Below, one piece after another: positions 1-8,932 of a DNA stretch of 39,426 bases. The stretch is from Bacteroidales bacterium (GTDB lineage Bacteria > Bacteroidota > Bacteroidia > Bacteroidales > Marinilabiliaceae): positions 1 through 39,426 of the forward strand of contig CAAFWU010000094.1 in assembly GCA_900766825.1 (NCBI GenBank). Direction: 5' to 3'. Positions within the stretch are counted from its first letter, which is position 1. Each line of letters begins with the position of its first letter. Under the pieces are notes generated by a model that saw nothing but the letters and a program-made list of their open reading frames with translations, ran no database searches and was not told the origin of the DNA. Position numbers and translations under genes: made by a program.

Positions 1-59
1 AGAAACACCAATGTAAGATTATGATGGTGGAGGATGTAAAGGAGGTTTGGAGAAACTAA
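1..59 (+). CDS. 3' end of an AAA-ATPase-like/PDDEXK protein (partial)
   Basis: The window opens inside a reading frame that ends with KHQCKIMMVEDVKEVWRN and a TAA stop. These 18 residues and the stop are identical, base for base, to the end of the complete gene that follows 13 bases later. This is therefore the C-terminus of a tandem paralog whose body lies outside the window. Only the segment after the PD-(D/E)XK active site is visible, so nothing can be said about its catalytic state. The short gap to the next ATG suggests the two copies are co-transcribed. Confidence 0.8.
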   Translation, partial: KHQCKIMMVEDVKEVWRN

Positions 60-72
60 AAAACAAGACATT

Positions 73-1683
73 ATGGGACACTTTCTAAATCCTGGAGATA
101 GATCGTTTCGCAAGTCGCTAAACTCGCAGATATATGTTGACAAGTCGGAAATGGTTGCTGAACTCAACAAGTATTTTGACACCGAAAACCAGTATATATG
201 CGTGAGCCGAGCCCGCCGCTTTGGCAAAACAATGATGACTAACCTGCTCGCAGCCTACTATTCCAAAGGGTGCGACAGCCGTGCGTTGTTCGAGGAACTG
301 AAACTAGCAAAGCACGAGGGGTGGGACAAGTACCTCAACTCGTCAAATGTTATCTTGATTGACATGAACGGACGATATTGGAGGGACACAGACAAAAACA
401 GAAACAACATAATACAAGAGTTACAGAGTTCTGTAATAAGAGAATTGAGCGATGCATTCCCAGCAGTACAGTTGAGAGATGTAACACACCTATCCAGCGC
501 CTTATCTGCCATCTACAACCAGTTAGGAGAGACATTTACCATAATAATTGACGAATACGATGTAGTGATCCGCGACCCTGAAGCTAGCGACGGAGTGCAA
601 AAAGAGTATATAGGACTTCTCAACGACCTCTTCAAAAACAACGAGGTGCGAAATGCAATCGACTTAGCCTACATTACTGGAATACTGCCGATCCTTAGAG
701 AAACAGTGCAGAGTAAGTTAAATAACTTCAAGGAGTTCACCATGCTCTCGCCCAAACGCTTAGCTCCTTACTTTGGTTTTACAGAAAAGGAGGTGAATGA
801 ACTATGCGAACGTTTCGGCATGGACGAGAATAAATGCCGTGAGATGTACGATGGATATGTATTCCCAAATGTGGGACACATATATAACCCAAATTCTGTT
901 GCTCAGGCCGCTACGGATGGTGTTTTCGAGAGTTATTGGACCCAAACGAGCAAGGCCGAAGCCATAACTTTCTACATAAACGCAAACCTCGACGGCATAC
1001 AAGAGGATATAACAGAGCTGCTTGAGGGAAAGGAAATTGACGTAAACACAAACACTTACGCCAACGACGTAAGGGAGTTTACTTCGAAAGACGATGTATT
1101 TACATACCTTATCCATCTGGGCTATTTGGCCTACGACAATGAATCGGAAAAGTGCCGCATTCCCAATGCTGAGATTAGACGAGAGTGGTTCAGCGTGATG
1201 GAGAAGGCAAAGGATCTGAATGTGGTATATGAGATTTGCAACACCAGTAGCAAGCTGATGAAGGCCACCGAGAATGGAGATGAGCAAGCCGTGGCTTTGG
1301 CTTTGGACGATGCCCACGAGACCATTTGCAGTCCGCTGACCTACAACCGCGAGTCGAGTATGCAGAGCGCAATCCTAATGGCTTACCTCTATGCACAGAG
1401 GGACTATATGGTATTTAGCGAACTCACCGCTGGCTCAGGCTATGCCGATGTGGCATTCATACCATTGCGCTCTGGTAAGCGAGCCATTATCATTGAGTTG
1501 AAGAAAGATGGCAAACCTGAGGATGCTCTGAACCAAATCTTGGAGCGCAACTATGCTCACGCCTTAAGACGACACCCTGGCAAGGGAGCCATTTTGGTGG
1601 GCATATCCTACAACCCCGAGGATAAGAAACACCAATGTAAGATTATGATGGTGGAGGATGTAAAGGAGGTTTGGAGAAACTAA
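73..1683 (+). CDS. AAA-ATPase-like protein with C-terminal PD-(D/E)XK nuclease domain (copy 1)
   Basis: This 536-residue protein fits the family with an N-terminal AAA-ATPase-like domain (Pfam PF09820) and a C-terminal PDDEXK_9 nuclease-like domain (PF08011). The atypical P-loop of the family, RRFGKT, is at residues 48-53. A Walker B-like IIIDEYD has D160/E161. In the C-terminal domain, D459 (GYADVAF) followed by E475-x-K477 (IIELKK) forms a complete PD-(D/E)XK signature, so both halves look intact. No signal peptide or membrane segment is present, so it is probably cytoplasmic. The biological role of the family is unknown; it is amplified in many Bacteroidetes and is often assumed to act on DNA. 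Two more paralogs lie at 11848-13425 and 14721-16301, and a fourth C-terminus lies immediately upstream. The ATG was chosen because the NPGD..F..SL N-terminus aligns with the other copies. Confidence 0.9.
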   Translation: MGHFLNPGDRSFRKSLNSQIYVDKSEMVAELNKYFDTENQYICVSRARRFGKTMMTNLLAAYYSKGCDSRALFEELKLAKHEGWDKYLNSSNVILIDMNGRYWRDTDKNRNNIIQELQSSVIRELSDAFPAVQLRDVTHLSSALSAIYNQLGETFTIIIDEYDVVIRDPEASDGVQKEYIGLLNDLFKNNEVRNAIDLAYITGILPILRETVQSKLNNFKEFTMLSPKRLAPYFGFTEKEVNELCERFGMDENKCREMYDGYVFPNVGHIYNPNSVAQAATDGVFESYWTQTSKAEAITFYINANLDGIQEDITELLEGKEIDVNTNTYANDVREFTSKDDVFTYLIHLGYLAYDNESEKCRIPNAEIRREWFSVMEKAKDLNVVYEICNTSSKLMKATENGDEQAVALALDDAHETICSPLTYNRESSMQSAILMAYLYAQRDYMVFSELTAGSGYADVAFIPLRSGKRAIIIELKKDGKPEDALNQILERNYAHALRRHPGKGAILVGISYNPEDKKHQCKIMMVEDVKEVWRN

Positions 1684-1772
1684 AATATAGTGTTTGGGGA
1701 TGGTAGATAAAAAAAAGGAAAGCCTCGTCTCTTTAGCTCGGCATATTTTACGTTAGTTTATGAATTCGTGGT

Positions 1773-1780
1773 TATATTTG
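1773..1780 (+). promoter_or_regulatory. Predicted -7 element for polA
   Basis: TATATTTG matches the Bacteroidetes primary sigma -7 consensus TAnnTTTG and lies 32 bases before the polA ATG. No well-spaced TTTG -33 box is visible; the nearest TTTA is 22 bases upstream. Confidence 0.55.
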
Positions 1781-1812
1781 CGAAAAGAGCAAAAAAGAGC
1801 TAAACCTAAACA

Positions 1813-4704
1813 ATGACCACCGTATATCTTATCGACGCCTACGCAATGATTTACAGGGCGTACTTTGCCTTTATGCGAGCGCCACGAGTCAATAGCCAAG
1901 GCATCAACACATCGCCCATCTTCGGCTTCGTGAGCATGTTCAACGACATGGTGCTGAAACGTCAGCCCACCCACGTGGCCGTGGCATTCGATGTTCATGG
2001 CCCCACGTTTCGCCACAAGCTCTACGAACAGTATAAAGCACAGCGCGAGGCTCAACCCGAGGACATATCGGTGGCCGTTCCCTACATACAAAGATTTATT
2101 GAGGCGATGGGCATTGCCCAGATTGAGTGCCCAGGCTACGAGGCCGATGATATTGTGGGCACTCTGGCTCATCGTTTTGCAAGTCAGGGAGCTGAGACAA
2201 TCATGGTGACTCCCGACAAGGACTACGCCCAGTTGGTGGGACCGAACATAAGCATGCTGCGCCCTGTGACTGGGGGCGAACCCGAGCTTATGGACGCCGA
2301 GGCCGTGAAAGCTAAGTACGGCATCGAGAGCCCCACTCAGGTTATTGATATGCTGGGTCTATGGGGCGACACGTCGGACAACATACCTGGCTGCCCTGGC
2401 GTTGGCGAGAAGCGAGCAGCGGAACTGATTGGCAACTATGGGTCCATTGACGGCATATACGCCAACATAGACAAGGTGAAAGGCAAGTTGCGCGACAAAC
2501 TGCTGGAGAATCGCGACCAAGTTATACTCTCGCGCACCTTGGCCACCATTGTCACCGACGCCCCTGTGGCTCAGCAGCTTGCCGATGTTGAGGGCCCTAA
2601 GCCAGACTGGGGCAAAGTGGAGGATTTGTTTCGCGAACTGGAGATACGGAACATGACCCAACGCCTCCGCGCCGCACTGGGGCTGGAGGTTCCCGTGGTC
2701 AACGAGACGACCAAGAGGGTCGCTCAACCTCAGCAGCCATCGCTCTTCGACGCAGTGGGGCTTGATGGAGGAGAGGCTGCGCAATCAGTAGGGGCAGGTC
2801 AGGGAAACAGCGAGTCTGGGATCGATGCCAAACCAGATATGGGAACCAACATAGGGGACAACGTGGAGAATGGCACAAACCCCAGCACAGAATTTGACAC
2901 ATTGGCCACCACGGAACATAGGTATGGCATTGCCACAACCGACGAGGAGCTGGACCAACTATGCCAGACCCTGATGGAGGCATCGCACTTAAGCTTCGAC
3001 ACCGAGACCACATCGTTGTCGGCAGTGTCGGCCAACATTGTGGGCATGTCGGTGGCCACAGAGTCTGGCGTGGCATGGTACGTGCCCCTGCCACAGGACA
3101 AAGCATTGGCCACAGAGAAACTCAGTCACCTCCGTCCGGCCTTTGAAAATGAGCAGAGCCTGAAGATTGGGCAGAACATGAAGTTCGACCTCATGGTTTT
3201 GAGTCGGTACGGCATAGAGGTGCGTGGTCCCCGCTTCGACACCATGGTGGCCCACTTTCTGCTGCACCCAGGCGTGGGTCATGGCATGGACGCCATGGCC
3301 GAAGAGTTGTTGCATTACAAAACCATTCACATAACCGAACTTATTGGCAGCGGGACCAAGCAGAAAAGCATGGTAGAGGTGCCCATGGAGCAAGTGGCCG
3401 AGTACGCCGCCGAAGATGCCGACGTGACCCTACGTCTCTATCAGGCTCTGGAGCCCCAGCTGAGTGCCGATGCCGAGCTGAGCAAGATATTTAGAGAGAT
3501 GGAGATGCCCTTGGTTCAGGTCTTGACAAATATGGAGACCGCAGGCGTGCTGTTAGACACCGAGGCTCTGGACCAATACGCCACATCGCTCAAAGAACGC
3601 ATTGCCAAATGTGAGGAGGAGATTGCCCAGATGTCGGGCGAACGCATAAACCTGGCCAGCCCCAAGCAAGTGGGCGAGCTACTCTTTGGCAAGATGAAGC
3701 TGGACCCCAAGGCCAAGAAGACCAAGACGGGCAGCTACGTGACCAACGAAGAGACTCTGCAAAAGTTGGCGAACACGCACCCCATAATAGACCACATACT
3801 CACCCACCGCGGTCTGGTGAAACTCTATGGCACCTATGCCGAGGCGTTGCCCCGACTGGTGAACACCGCCACGGGGCGCATACACACATCGTTCAACCAA
3901 ACGGTGGTGGTCACGGGTCGCCTGAGTAGCTCGAACCCCAACCTGCAGAACATTCCTGTTAGAGACGACGATGGCAAACGCATCCGCCAATGTTTTGTGG
4001 CTCAAGAGGGATGCCAAATTGTGGCAGCAGACTATTCGCAGGTTGAGCTCCGCATCATGGCACACTTTAGTCAGGACGAGCACCTGCTGAGCGCCTTCCG
4101 CAATGGAGACGACATACACGCCGCCACAGCCGCCAAGATCTTTGGCGTGGAACTGAGCGAGGTGACCAGCGACATGCGCCGCAAAGCCAAGACCGCCAAC
4201 TTTGGCATCATATACGGCATCTCGGCATTCGGATTGGCCGAAAGGTTGAAAATTGGTCGCGCCGAAGCTAAGGATATAATCGATGGCTACTTCTGCAAAT
4301 TCCCTGGCGTTAAAGCCTATATGGACAACTGCATAGCTCAGGCTCGCGAGACGGGGGTGGTGAAGACCCTCTACGGACGACGCAGAGAGTTGCCCGACAT
4401 AAACTCCCGCAACGCAGTGGTGAGGGGCGTGGCCGAACGCAATGCCATTAACGCCCCCATTCAAGGCACAGCAGCCGACATTATAAAGATGGCAATGATT
4501 GGTGTGAGCCAAGCCATTGAGCAACGCGGTCTTAGGGCCAAGATGATACTGCAGGTTCATGACGAATTGGTCTTTGAGGTTCCCAACGACGAGGTTGAGG
4601 CACTAAGCCAATTGGTCAAGGAGCAGATGGAGAGTGCCTGCACACTGTCGGTACCCCTGACGGCCGAAGTGGGTGTGGGACACAACTGGCTGCAAGCACA
4701 CTAA
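1813..4704 (+). CDS. polA: DNA polymerase I
   Basis: Replicative repair polymerase that removes RNA primers and fills gaps. The 963 residues carry all three classical domains. The N-terminal 5' nuclease has LIDAYAMIYRAY at the start, TPDKDYAQL, and the helix-hairpin-helix GDTSDNIPGCPGVGEK near residue 185. The 3'-5' proofreading exonuclease has D396-x-E398 (FDTETT), the Exo II segment GQNMKFD, and Exo III Y531-AAE-D535, so it looks active. The polymerase domain has motif A DYSQVELR (D740), the O-helix RRKAKTANFGIIYG (about 788) and motif C QVHDELVFEVP (about 914). A Gln/Gly/Asn-rich linker of about 60 residues (roughly 300-360) joins the 5' nuclease to the rest. The length is normal for Bacteroidetes PolA. 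It is transcribed alone, with its own -7 element upstream. Confidence 0.98.
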   Translation: MTTVYLIDAYAMIYRAYFAFMRAPRVNSQGINTSPIFGFVSMFNDMVLKRQPTHVAVAFDVHGPTFRHKLYEQYKAQREAQPEDISVAVPYIQRFIEAMGIAQIECPGYEADDIVGTLAHRFASQGAETIMVTPDKDYAQLVGPNISMLRPVTGGEPELMDAEAVKAKYGIESPTQVIDMLGLWGDTSDNIPGCPGVGEKRAAELIGNYGSIDGIYANIDKVKGKLRDKLLENRDQVILSRTLATIVTDAPVAQQLADVEGPKPDWGKVEDLFRELEIRNMTQRLRAALGLEVPVVNETTKRVAQPQQPSLFDAVGLDGGEAAQSVGAGQGNSESGIDAKPDMGTNIGDNVENGTNPSTEFDTLATTEHRYGIATTDEELDQLCQTLMEASHLSFDTETTSLSAVSANIVGMSVATESGVAWYVPLPQDKALATEKLSHLRPAFENEQSLKIGQNMKFDLMVLSRYGIEVRGPRFDTMVAHFLLHPGVGHGMDAMAEELLHYKTIHITELIGSGTKQKSMVEVPMEQVAEYAAEDADVTLRLYQALEPQLSADAELSKIFREMEMPLVQVLTNMETAGVLLDTEALDQYATSLKERIAKCEEEIAQMSGERINLASPKQVGELLFGKMKLDPKAKKTKTGSYVTNEETLQKLANTHPIIDHILTHRGLVKLYGTYAEALPRLVNTATGRIHTSFNQTVVVTGRLSSSNPNLQNIPVRDDDGKRIRQCFVAQEGCQIVAADYSQVELRIMAHFSQDEHLLSAFRNGDDIHAATAAKIFGVELSEVTSDMRRKAKTANFGIIYGISAFGLAERLKIGRAEAKDIIDGYFCKFPGVKAYMDNCIAQARETGVVKTLYGRRRELPDINSRNAVVRGVAERNAINAPIQGTAADIIKMAMIGVSQAIEQRGLRAKMILQVHDELVFEVPNDEVEALSQLVKEQMESACTLSVPLTAEVGVGHNWLQAH

Positions 4705-4725
4705 GAACTGGCAAACTGGCAACGG

Positions 4726-4792
4726 GTGTGTTAAGGAACAAGCTGCATAAATAGGACATTTTGTGCTATCTTTGTGAGCTTTCTTAACACAC
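4726..4792. repeat. 10-bp inverted repeat bracketing the hflX promoter
   Basis: GTGTGTTAAG at 4726-4735 is the exact reverse complement of CTTAACACAC at 4783-4792, with 47 bases between. It begins 22 bases after the polA stop and ends around the predicted hflX transcription start. It could be a polA 3' hairpin or a pair of operator half-sites; the sequence does not decide between them. Confidence 0.45.
4767..4774 (+). promoter_or_regulatory. Predicted -7 element for hflX
   Basis: TATCTTTG matches TAnnTTTG. Transcription would start near 4781 and leave an untranslated leader of about 236 bases before the preferred hflX start. The box lies inside the loop of a 10-bp inverted repeat (4726-4735 with 4783-4792). 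In the 312-base gap after polA I see no other gene, only this promoter and the leader. Confidence 0.5.
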
Positions 4793-5016
4793 AACAAGCC
4801 TAATACCCCAAGAAAATGTAGAATTCAGAACAAAGAACAAAACGTGGGTTAGAGTCACGAGAAGGCTAAAGACACAGAAACCTCTTGAGGGAGTATTCCG
4901 TCCTTGGCAACCCACAATTCTATTGCACATCCCCCCCAAAAACAATGAGGGTAACCGCAAAACAAGAGCGAGAGATAAAACAACAAAGGAATCTACATTT
5001 TTTGACCTTACAGATA

Positions 5017-6267
5017 ATGATTGAAACACACAATACCGAATTGGAGCGCGTGTTGCTCTTTGCCGTTCGCACCCCAATGATGTCGCAACAGCAGACCGAC
5101 GACTACTTGGATGAGCTGGCTTTTTTGGCCGAGACGGCAGGTGCCGTTACGGTGGGTCGCTTCACACAAAACCTCCAGAACCCCGACTCCCGCACCTACT
5201 TAGGCTCGGGCAAGATATTGGAGATGAAGGCCTACGCCGAGGAGCACGAGGCCATGACGGCCATTTGCGACGACGAGTTGAGCCCCTCGCAACAAAAGAA
5301 TTTGGAGGAGACACTGGGCATTCCCGTGCTGGACCGCACAACACTCATTTTGGACATCTTTGCCAGCCGCGCGCGCACAGCTCATGCTAAGACGCAGGTG
5401 GAACTGGCTCAATATCAGTACCTGCTGCCTCGCTTAACCCGCCTGTGGACTCACTTGGAGAGGCAGAAAGGTGGCATTGGCATGCGCGGTCCTGGCGAGA
5501 AACAGATAGAGACCGACCGACGCATTGTGCTGGACCGCATATCGCTACTCAAGGACGAGCTGCAACACATAGACCGCCAGATGAACACCCAGCGCCAAAA
5601 CCGCGGCAAACTGGTGCGCGTGGCCTTGGTGGGCTACACCAATGTGGGCAAGAGCACACTAATGAACGCCCTAAGCAAGAGCAATGTGTTTGCCGAGAAC
5701 AAACTCTTTGCCACCCTGGACACCACGGTGCGCAAGGTGGTGATAGAGAACCTGCCTTTCCTGATGGCCGACACCGTTGGGTTCATTCGCAAGCTGCCCA
5801 CCCACTTGGTGGAGAGCTTTAAATCGACCCTGGACGAGGTGCGCGAAGCCGACCTGCTGCTCCACGTGGTGGACATATCGCACCCCGCCTTCGAACAACA
5901 GATTGAGGTGGTGGACAAAACCCTCAAGGAGTTGGGCTGCGCCGAAAAACCTTGCGTGATCATATTCAACAAGGTGGACGCCTTCACCTACAAGCCCAAG
6001 GACGAGGACGACCTTACGCCCGCCACTCGCGAAAACATTTCGCTGGACGAGCTAAAGCAGACCTGGATGGCCAAGCAGCGCAAATGCATATTCATCTCGG
6101 CCAAGGAGAAGACCAACTTCGACGAACTGCGCCAAACCGTATATGCCGAGGTGCGCTCCATTCACACCAAGCGATTCCCCTACAACGACTTCCTCTACAA
6201 CATAAACCCCGAGGACTACAACACAGAGAGTGTCTCAAAGGGAGAAGGTGAGGAAACAAAAGAGTAG
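5017..6267 (+). CDS. hflX: Ribosome-associated GTPase HflX
   Basis: GTPase that splits or rescues stalled ribosomes under stress. From the preferred start it has 416 residues, a normal length for HflX. The N-terminal HflX domain contains the glycine-rich GPGEKQIETDRR linker signature. The G domain has G1 GYTNVGKST (from residue 206), G3 DTVGFI (D252), G4 NKVD (N318) and a G5 SAKEKTN. The open frame extends upstream to an ATG at 4885, but the added 44 residues do not resemble HflX. MIETHNTELERVLL fits the usual beginning of the family, so 5017 was chosen. No Shine-Dalgarno sequence is visible, which is common in Bacteroidetes. It lies between polA and recA on the same strand, but each appears to have its own promoter. 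Confidence 0.95.
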   Translation: MIETHNTELERVLLFAVRTPMMSQQQTDDYLDELAFLAETAGAVTVGRFTQNLQNPDSRTYLGSGKILEMKAYAEEHEAMTAICDDELSPSQQKNLEETLGIPVLDRTTLILDIFASRARTAHAKTQVELAQYQYLLPRLTRLWTHLERQKGGIGMRGPGEKQIETDRRIVLDRISLLKDELQHIDRQMNTQRQNRGKLVRVALVGYTNVGKSTLMNALSKSNVFAENKLFATLDTTVRKVVIENLPFLMADTVGFIRKLPTHLVESFKSTLDEVREADLLLHVVDISHPAFEQQIEVVDKTLKELGCAEKPCVIIFNKVDAFTYKPKDEDDLTPATRENISLDELKQTWMAKQRKCIFISAKEKTNFDELRQTVYAEVRSIHTKRFPYNDFLYNINPEDYNTESVSKGEGEETKE

Positions 6268-6330
6268 ATCGCAGGGCTAAAGGGATAAAAAAGTGTGATT
6301 TTGGCAAAGAAGATGCAAAAATATTAGGTG

Positions 6331-6345
6331 TGACACAAGTTGTCA
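6331..6345. promoter_or_regulatory. Palindromic operator candidate upstream of recA
   Basis: TGACA-CAAGT-TGTCA is a perfect 5-5-5 inverted repeat. It ends 11 bases before the predicted recA -7 box, in the promoter spacer where a bound repressor would block polymerase. Position and geometry suit a LexA-like SOS operator, but I cannot match it to a documented Bacteroidales LexA box. The regulator is therefore unassigned. Confidence 0.45.
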
Positions 6346-6356
6346 AAACACGCACG

Positions 6357-6364
6357 TAACTTTG
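6357..6364 (+). promoter_or_regulatory. Predicted -7 element for recA
   Basis: TAACTTTG matches TAnnTTTG, 82 bases before the recA ATG. No clean TTTG -33 box is present at the usual 19-21 base spacing; the region it would occupy overlaps the TGACA palindrome. Confidence 0.55.
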
Positions 6365-6446
6365 CCAATGTAAACAAGAAGGAGAGCCCCACAACACAAT
6401 GGGGCAGAAAACGAAAACAGAGGTCAAAAACATAACATAAGCTATT

Positions 6447-7532
6447 ATGGCAGAGAACGAAAAGGACGATTTGAAAGCCAAGAAACTGGCAGCACTTAAG
6501 CTGACCATGGACAAGATAGACAAAGCCTACGGCAAAGGAACCATCATGAGGATGGGCGAGCGTCAGGTGGAGAAAGTGCCCGTGATACCCACAGGCTCGT
6601 TGGGTCTGGACATGGCACTGGGCGTGGGTGGTTACCCTCGCGGTCGCATTGTAGAGATCTTTGGTCCCGAGTCCAGCGGTAAGACCACACTGGCCATCCA
6701 TGCCATTGCAGAGGCACAGAAAGATGGAGGCATAGCAGCCTTTATAGATGCCGAGCACGCCTTCGACCCCACCTATGCAGCCAAATTGGGAGTGGACATG
6801 GACTCGCTCTACATGAGTCAGCCCGACAATGGCGAGCAGGCTCTGGAGGTTGCCGAGCAGCTGATACGTTCGTCGGCCATAGACATAATTGTAATAGACT
6901 CCGTTGCCGCCCTGACCCCCAAGGCCGAGATAGAGGGCGAGATGGGTGAGGCCAAGATGGGTCTGCACGCACGCCTAATGAGCCAAGCACTCCGCAAGCT
7001 GACGGGCGCACTGTCGAAGACCAACACCACCTGCATCTTCATCAACCAGCTGCGCGAGAAGATAGGCGTGATGTTTGGCAACCCTGAGACCACCACGGGT
7101 GGCAACGCCCTTAAGTTCTACGCCTCCATCCGCATCGACGTGCGCAAGGTGAGCCCCATAAAGGCAGGCGAGGACGTGCTGGGTTCGCTCACACGCGCCA
7201 AGGTTGTGAAGAACAAGGTGGCGCCCCCATTCCGCAAGACCGAGTTCGAGATCCGCTTTGGCGAGGGCATATCGAAGGTGGGCGAGATTTTGGATCTGGC
7301 CACCAACATGGACATTGTGAAAAAGAGCGGTTCTTGGTTCAGCTACGCAGGCAGCAAACTGGCTCAAGGTCGTGAGGCTGCACTCCGCATACTAAAAGAC
7401 AATATAGAGTTGCAGGAGGAGATAGAGGCCAAGGTGCGAGCCGCCTTCAACCAAGGTCAGGAGCCCGAAGGCTCGGTTGGCGAACCCGAAGAGGACCCCG
7501 AGCAGGACATTGAACCCATTGTGACCGAATAA
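6447..7532 (+). CDS. recA: Recombinase RecA
   Basis: ATP-dependent strand-exchange protein of homologous recombination and SOS signalling. The 361 residues carry Walker A GPESSGKT at 73-80, the EHAFD segment, Walker B IIVIDS near 147-152, and TGGNALKFYAS beside the DNA-binding loop region. The tail is acidic (EPEEDPEQD), as is usual for RecA. There is no intein and no frameshift. The ATG follows a leader of about 75 bases downstream of a TAACTTTG -7 element. A palindrome in the promoter suggests regulated expression. A GC-rich hairpin follows the stop, so the gene is probably monocistronic. Confidence 0.98.
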   Translation: MAENEKDDLKAKKLAALKLTMDKIDKAYGKGTIMRMGERQVEKVPVIPTGSLGLDMALGVGGYPRGRIVEIFGPESSGKTTLAIHAIAEAQKDGGIAAFIDAEHAFDPTYAAKLGVDMDSLYMSQPDNGEQALEVAEQLIRSSAIDIIVIDSVAALTPKAEIEGEMGEAKMGLHARLMSQALRKLTGALSKTNTTCIFINQLREKIGVMFGNPETTTGGNALKFYASIRIDVRKVSPIKAGEDVLGSLTRAKVVKNKVAPPFRKTEFEIRFGEGISKVGEILDLATNMDIVKKSGSWFSYAGSKLAQGREAALRILKDNIELQEEIEAKVRAAFNQGQEPEGSVGEPEEDPEQDIEPIVTE

Positions 7533-7549
7533 GGAAAAACAAGCCAAAA

Positions 7550-7618
7550 CCACGGCCCCATGCAACACCCCCATGCACGCACGCGTGCAACAAACGGGGA
7601 GGTTGTGTGGGGCTGTGG
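7550..7618 (+). terminator. Hairpin terminator after recA
   Basis: CCACGGCCCC pairs with GGGGCTGTGG 49 bases later (ten pairs, one G-U). Further complementarity inside the arms includes CAAC with GTTG. The stem is followed by AT-rich sequence (CATAATTATTTA) rather than a pure T-run, so efficiency is uncertain. Confidence 0.55.
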
Positions 7619-7646
7619 CATAATTATTTAGCAATAGACAAAGAAG

Positions 7647-8873
7647 GTGAACTCAGTGTTTAGAGAGACCCTGGGCAACGGCATAAAGGTGGTGGCACTG
7701 GAGGCACCAGGGCCCGTGAGCCGATGCGGTCTGATTGTGAACGCAGGCAGCAGGGATGAGAAGGATGGTCAGCAAGGTTTGGCCCATTTTGTGGAGCATG
7801 GTCTGTTTAAAGGGACCACGCACAGGGCTTCGCACCACATACTGTGCCGACTGGACGAGGTGGGGGGCGAGCTGAATGCCTACACTACCAAGGACGAGAC
7901 CGCTATCCATGCCGCCTTTTTGGACGAATATTTTGAGAGAGCCACCGAACTGATTGCCGACATGGCCTTCTGCTCCACCTTTCCACAGAAAGAGCTGAAC
8001 AAAGAGCGGGACGTGATAACGGACGAGATAACGAGTTACATGGACAACCCCGCAGAATTGATCTTCGATGACTTTGAAGACATGGCTTGGGCTGGCACCC
8101 CAATGGGTCACAACATACTGGGCACGCCAGAGAGCATTAGGCACTACGGACAAGAGGAGGCTCTGCAATTTGTGCACACCCACTGGACCACAGACCAGAT
8201 GGTGTTTGTATACATTGGTCCGCTGGAGCCCAAGCGCATAATGCGTGTGGTGAGTAAACACTTGGGCTGCAGGGAGGCTACGCATAGGAACACACAGCGG
8301 ACACCCGTGAGTCAGATGAGAGAGTTTGCCAATGTGGTGGAGAAGGGAACAAGTCAGGCTCACATTGTGCTGGGCTGCGAGGCCCCGAGCATGCACTCTG
8401 ACGACCGACTGAACATTGGGGTGCTGAGCAACCTATTGGGAGGCCCATGCATGAACTCTCGGCTCAGCGTGGCACTGAGAGAGAAACATGGCATAGCATA
8501 CAATGTGGAGACGAACTATGGGTCGTATGAAGACACAGGTCTGCTGAGCGTCTACTTGGGCACCGACCCTCAGAATATCGACAAATCTATTGCCATTGTT
8601 TTTAACGAGATAGACAGGTTGATGCAGAACGCCATGTCCGATTCGCAGTTTGCACGGGCCATACGGCAATACACGGGTCAGTTGCTTATGTCGGCCGACG
8701 ATGGCGAGAGCCTGATGTTGGCAGCGGGTAGGCAGGTTATGCATTTCGACCACGTGAGCACCCTGTTCGAGAGCGTTGAGCGGGTGCACGAATGTGTGTC
8801 GCCCCAGACTCTGCTGGATGCTGCGCAGAGATATCTTAGCCCCAAAGGGATGAGGCGACTCATATATATATAG
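7647..8873 (+). CDS. M16-family zinc metallopeptidase
   Basis: Insulinase/pitrilysin-type peptidase of 408 residues, the usual size for single-chain M16 proteins with an active and an inactive half. The inverted zinc motif is complete: H47-F-V-E50-H51, with the third ligand E127 exactly 76 residues after H51, as in pitrilysin. No signal peptide is apparent, so a cytoplasmic or peripheral location is likely. The start is a GTG with little Shine-Dalgarno support, and another GTG lies nine bases downstream (VFRETLGNG). The exact N-terminus is therefore uncertain by three residues. It lies between recA and the O-methyltransferase. Its substrate cannot be inferred from context. Confidence 0.92.
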   Translation: MNSVFRETLGNGIKVVALEAPGPVSRCGLIVNAGSRDEKDGQQGLAHFVEHGLFKGTTHRASHHILCRLDEVGGELNAYTTKDETAIHAAFLDEYFERATELIADMAFCSTFPQKELNKERDVITDEITSYMDNPAELIFDDFEDMAWAGTPMGHNILGTPESIRHYGQEEALQFVHTHWTTDQMVFVYIGPLEPKRIMRVVSKHLGCREATHRNTQRTPVSQMREFANVVEKGTSQAHIVLGCEAPSMHSDDRLNIGVLSNLLGGPCMNSRLSVALREKHGIAYNVETNYGSYEDTGLLSVYLGTDPQNIDKSIAIVFNEIDRLMQNAMSDSQFARAIRQYTGQLLMSADDGESLMLAAGRQVMHFDHVSTLFESVERVHECVSPQTLLDAAQRYLSPKGMRRLIYI

Positions 8874-8932
8874 ACTAAGGTATTAATTTTCCCCCTACCC
8901 CACTCACCCACCAGAAAAAAGACCGAAAGCCA

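Noticed and set aside
4885..5016. N-terminal extension of HflX
   Set aside because: The 44 extra residues do not resemble HflX and would be translated from the leader. The ATG at 5017 gives the normal family N-terminus.
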